Origin: Alphaproteobacteria bacterium
Lineage (GTDB): Bacteria > Pseudomonadota > Alphaproteobacteria > Rhizobiales > Aestuariivirgaceae
Length of the DNA stretch: 34,990 nt
Direction: 5' to 3'
Assembly (NCBI GenBank): GCA_024279095.1
Contig: JAJRRY010000034.1
Span: forward strand, 1-34,990
Shown in pieces: positions 33,607-34,990 of the stretch. Numbering within the stretch: position 1 is the first letter of the stretch; each line of letters opens with the position of its first letter. The position numbers and the translations under genes are program-made. Under the pieces are notes generated by a model. The model was not told the origin of the DNA. It saw nothing but the letters and a program-made list of their open reading frames with translations, and made no database searches.

Positions 33607-34990
33607 GTGGAACACGGAAACTTGCCGGTCTTGCGGGAGCTGGTCGTCCTTCTCATTGCCATGGGGATCATAGTTCCACTAGTGCGCAGACTGAAGGCGT
33701 CCACGGTGCTGGGCTATCTGCTCGTGGGAGTATTCATAGGTCCCTGGGGACTGGGTGCGCTGGCCGAACATGTCCCTGCGCTGAAATGGTTTACCATTCA
33801 GAATACCGGGACCATCCGCACCCTGGCGGAGCTGGGAGTGGTGTTCCTGCTGTTCATGATAGGCCTGGACCTGTCCCTGGAGCGCCTCATGTCCATGGCC
33901 AGGCTGGTATTCGGCTTGGGTGTGGCGCAGGTCGTGGCAACGGCCGTCATCATGGCCTGGGTCCTGCATGCGACACTCGGACTGACGGCACAGCAGGCGG
34001 TCATCATCGGTGCGGGCCTTGCTCTTTCTTCTACCGCCATCGTCATGCATCTCCTGGTGGAGGAGCGCCGTCTCGCAACGCCCGTGGGACGTTCCGCATT
34101 TGCCATACTCCTGTTTCAGGATCTGGCGGTGGTTCCCATCCTGTTTCTGGTGGGAGCACTGGCCATCGACGGGAAGGAAGGGCTTTTTGCGTCCCTGCTG
34201 TTCAACGTCGGAAAGGCGGCTGTGGCCATTGCCGTCATTCTGGGCCTCGGGCGGCTGCTGGTGCGACCTCTTCTGCATTTCGTGGCAGCCACCCGTAATC
34301 GTGAAACCTTCATGGCAGCAGTGCTGCTGCTCGTGATCGGTACGGGTGTCTTCACCCACATGGCCGGCCTGTCCATGGTTCTGGGTGCCTTCATGGCAGG
34401 CTTGCTGCTGGCCGAAACGGAATATGCGCAGCAGGTGGAAGTGGATCTGGCGCCCTTCAAGGGATTGCTGATGGGCGTCTTCTTCACGTCCATCGGCATG
34501 AGCCTGGATCTCCCGGCCGCCTTCGCACTCTGGGATGTTCTACTGGTGGCGGTTGTGGTTCTTGCCGTGCTGAAGACAGCCGTTCTTCTGGTTCTGGGGC
34601 GGTTGTTCGGGCTGGGGTGGTCCACATCTCTGGAAACGGGTCTGTTGCTGGCTCACGGGGGGGAATTCGCCTTCGTGATTTACTCGCAGGCCATGGGTCT
34701 CAACGTTCTTTCCGAACCGCTCGGACAGTTTTTCATGGTGGTTGCCACCATCAGCATGTTCCTGCTGCCGTTCATGGCGCGACTGGCACGCCTTGCGGGG
34801 GAGCGCCTCACGCATGCGGAGATGCGCCGTTGCACACCCATGCCGACGGAAAGGGAGACGGGCGAACTGAAAAATCATGTCATCATCGCAGGTTATGGCC
34901 GGGTGGGGCGGCTGCTGGGTGAAATTCTCGGGGAGATGCGCATGCCTTTTGTAGCCATCGACAACGATCCGGTCATCGTGGCGACGGGTC
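33607..34990 (+). CDS. CPA2 family (Kef-type) cation:proton antiporter, cut by window edge
   Basis: This gene is not in the ORF track as it runs off the right edge; I translated it directly. It starts at the GTG at 33607, five bases after GGGAGG (33596-33601), with protein VEHGNLPVLRELVVLLIAMG. At least ten hydrophobic helices follow. Family marks are VFLLFMIGLDLSLERL, GAGLALSSTAIVMHLL, the QD motif in LLFQDLAVVPILF, GAFMAGLLLAETEY, GVFFTSIGMSLDL and GLLLAHGGEFAFVIYS. After the membrane part (residue about 425) a TrkA-N/RCK nucleotide-binding domain begins (HVIIAGYGRVGRLLGEIL), with VAIDNDP near the edge. It is probably a K+ or Na+/H+ antiporter regulated by a nucleotide. The missing end should hold the rest of the RCK domain and perhaps a TrkA-C domain. 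Confidence 0.94.
   Translation, partial: MEHGNLPVLRELVVLLIAMGIIVPLVRRLKASTVLGYLLVGVFIGPWGLGALAEHVPALKWFTIQNTGTIRTLAELGVVFLLFMIGLDLSLERLMSMARLVFGLGVAQVVATAVIMAWVLHATLGLTAQQAVIIGAGLALSSTAIVMHLLVEERRLATPVGRSAFAILLFQDLAVVPILFLVGALAIDGKEGLFASLLFNVGKAAVAIAVILGLGRLLVRPLLHFVAATRNRETFMAAVLLLVIGTGVFTHMAGLSMVLGAFMAGLLLAETEYAQQVEVDLAPFKGLLMGVFFTSIGMSLDLPAAFALWDVLLVAVVVLAVLKTAVLLVLGRLFGLGWSTSLETGLLLAHGGEFAFVIYSQAMGLNVLSEPLGQFFMVVATISMFLLPFMARLARLAGERLTHAEMRRCTPMPTERETGELKNHVIIAGYGRVGRLLGEILGEMRMPFVAIDNDPVIVATG

Noticed and set aside
33552-34298. 248-aa plus ORF in the antiporter region
   Set aside because: The frame starting at 33607 gives a full set of CPA2 motifs; this one is a shadow.

Overview
The window looks like a piece of a GC-rich alphaproteobacterial chromosome. 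I infer this from recN sitting next to ligA, the ilvB-ilvH ... ilvC block with an attenuator-type leader, the PilZ, AsmA and CPA2 families, and intergenic repeats of the 'CGTCATTCCCGC..GCGGGAATCC' kind. Alphaproteobacteria is a fair call. Rhodospirillales-like is only a guess, and I cannot name a genus. There are no rRNA or tRNA genes, no CRISPR array, no transposase and no phage genes that I can see.

Left part (1-3.3 kb): the N-terminal end of a secreted M16 zinc protease, cut by the window edge; a minus-strand pair made of a LysR-type HTH protein with an unusual C-terminal half and an unrecognised 255-aa protein; a 98-aa orphan with a clear terminator; and a small PilZ protein.

Surface-glycan part (3.3-10.5 kb): two convergent genes form what looks like a sulfation module. 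One is an APS kinase fused to the beta-barrel domains of CysN, with the GTPase domain missing. The other is a 1182-aa protein carrying four 38-residue repeats, a GT2 and a GT4 glycosyltransferase, and a C-terminal Stf0-type sulfotransferase. The first could supply PAPS and the second could use it on a glycan it builds. Next to them are rfbC and rfbD for dTDP-L-rhamnose (rfbA and rfbB are not in the window).

Middle (10.5-18.4 kb): a DUF2147 secreted protein; an intergenic island of stacked hairpin repeats; a 584-aa unknown membrane-associated protein with a sharp AT-rich block inside a GC-rich gene; the housekeeping genes recN and ligA; and a DUF4258 toxin-like gene with an HTH antitoxin-like partner, preceded by a promoter and a perfect 9-bp inverted repeat at the predicted start of transcription.

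Right part (18.4-35 kb): a giant AsmA-family protein ending in a long Arg/Glu/Ala helix; an FAD-linked D-lactate/glycolate-type dehydrogenase; a hotdog thioesterase; a ClC chloride transporter of the channel-like sequence type; a small secreted protein; then the branched-chain amino acid block. That block holds a leader peptide and attenuator, ilvB, ilvH, pdxJ, a coupled pair of unknown genes, and ilvC. The window ends with an alpha/beta hydrolase and a CPA2 (Kef-type) antiporter that runs off the right edge.

The strongest leads are the glycan sulfation module with its GTPase-less CysN-CysC protein, the mosaic 584-aa gene, the operator-controlled DUF4258/HTH pair, and the ilv leader, which may be leaderless.
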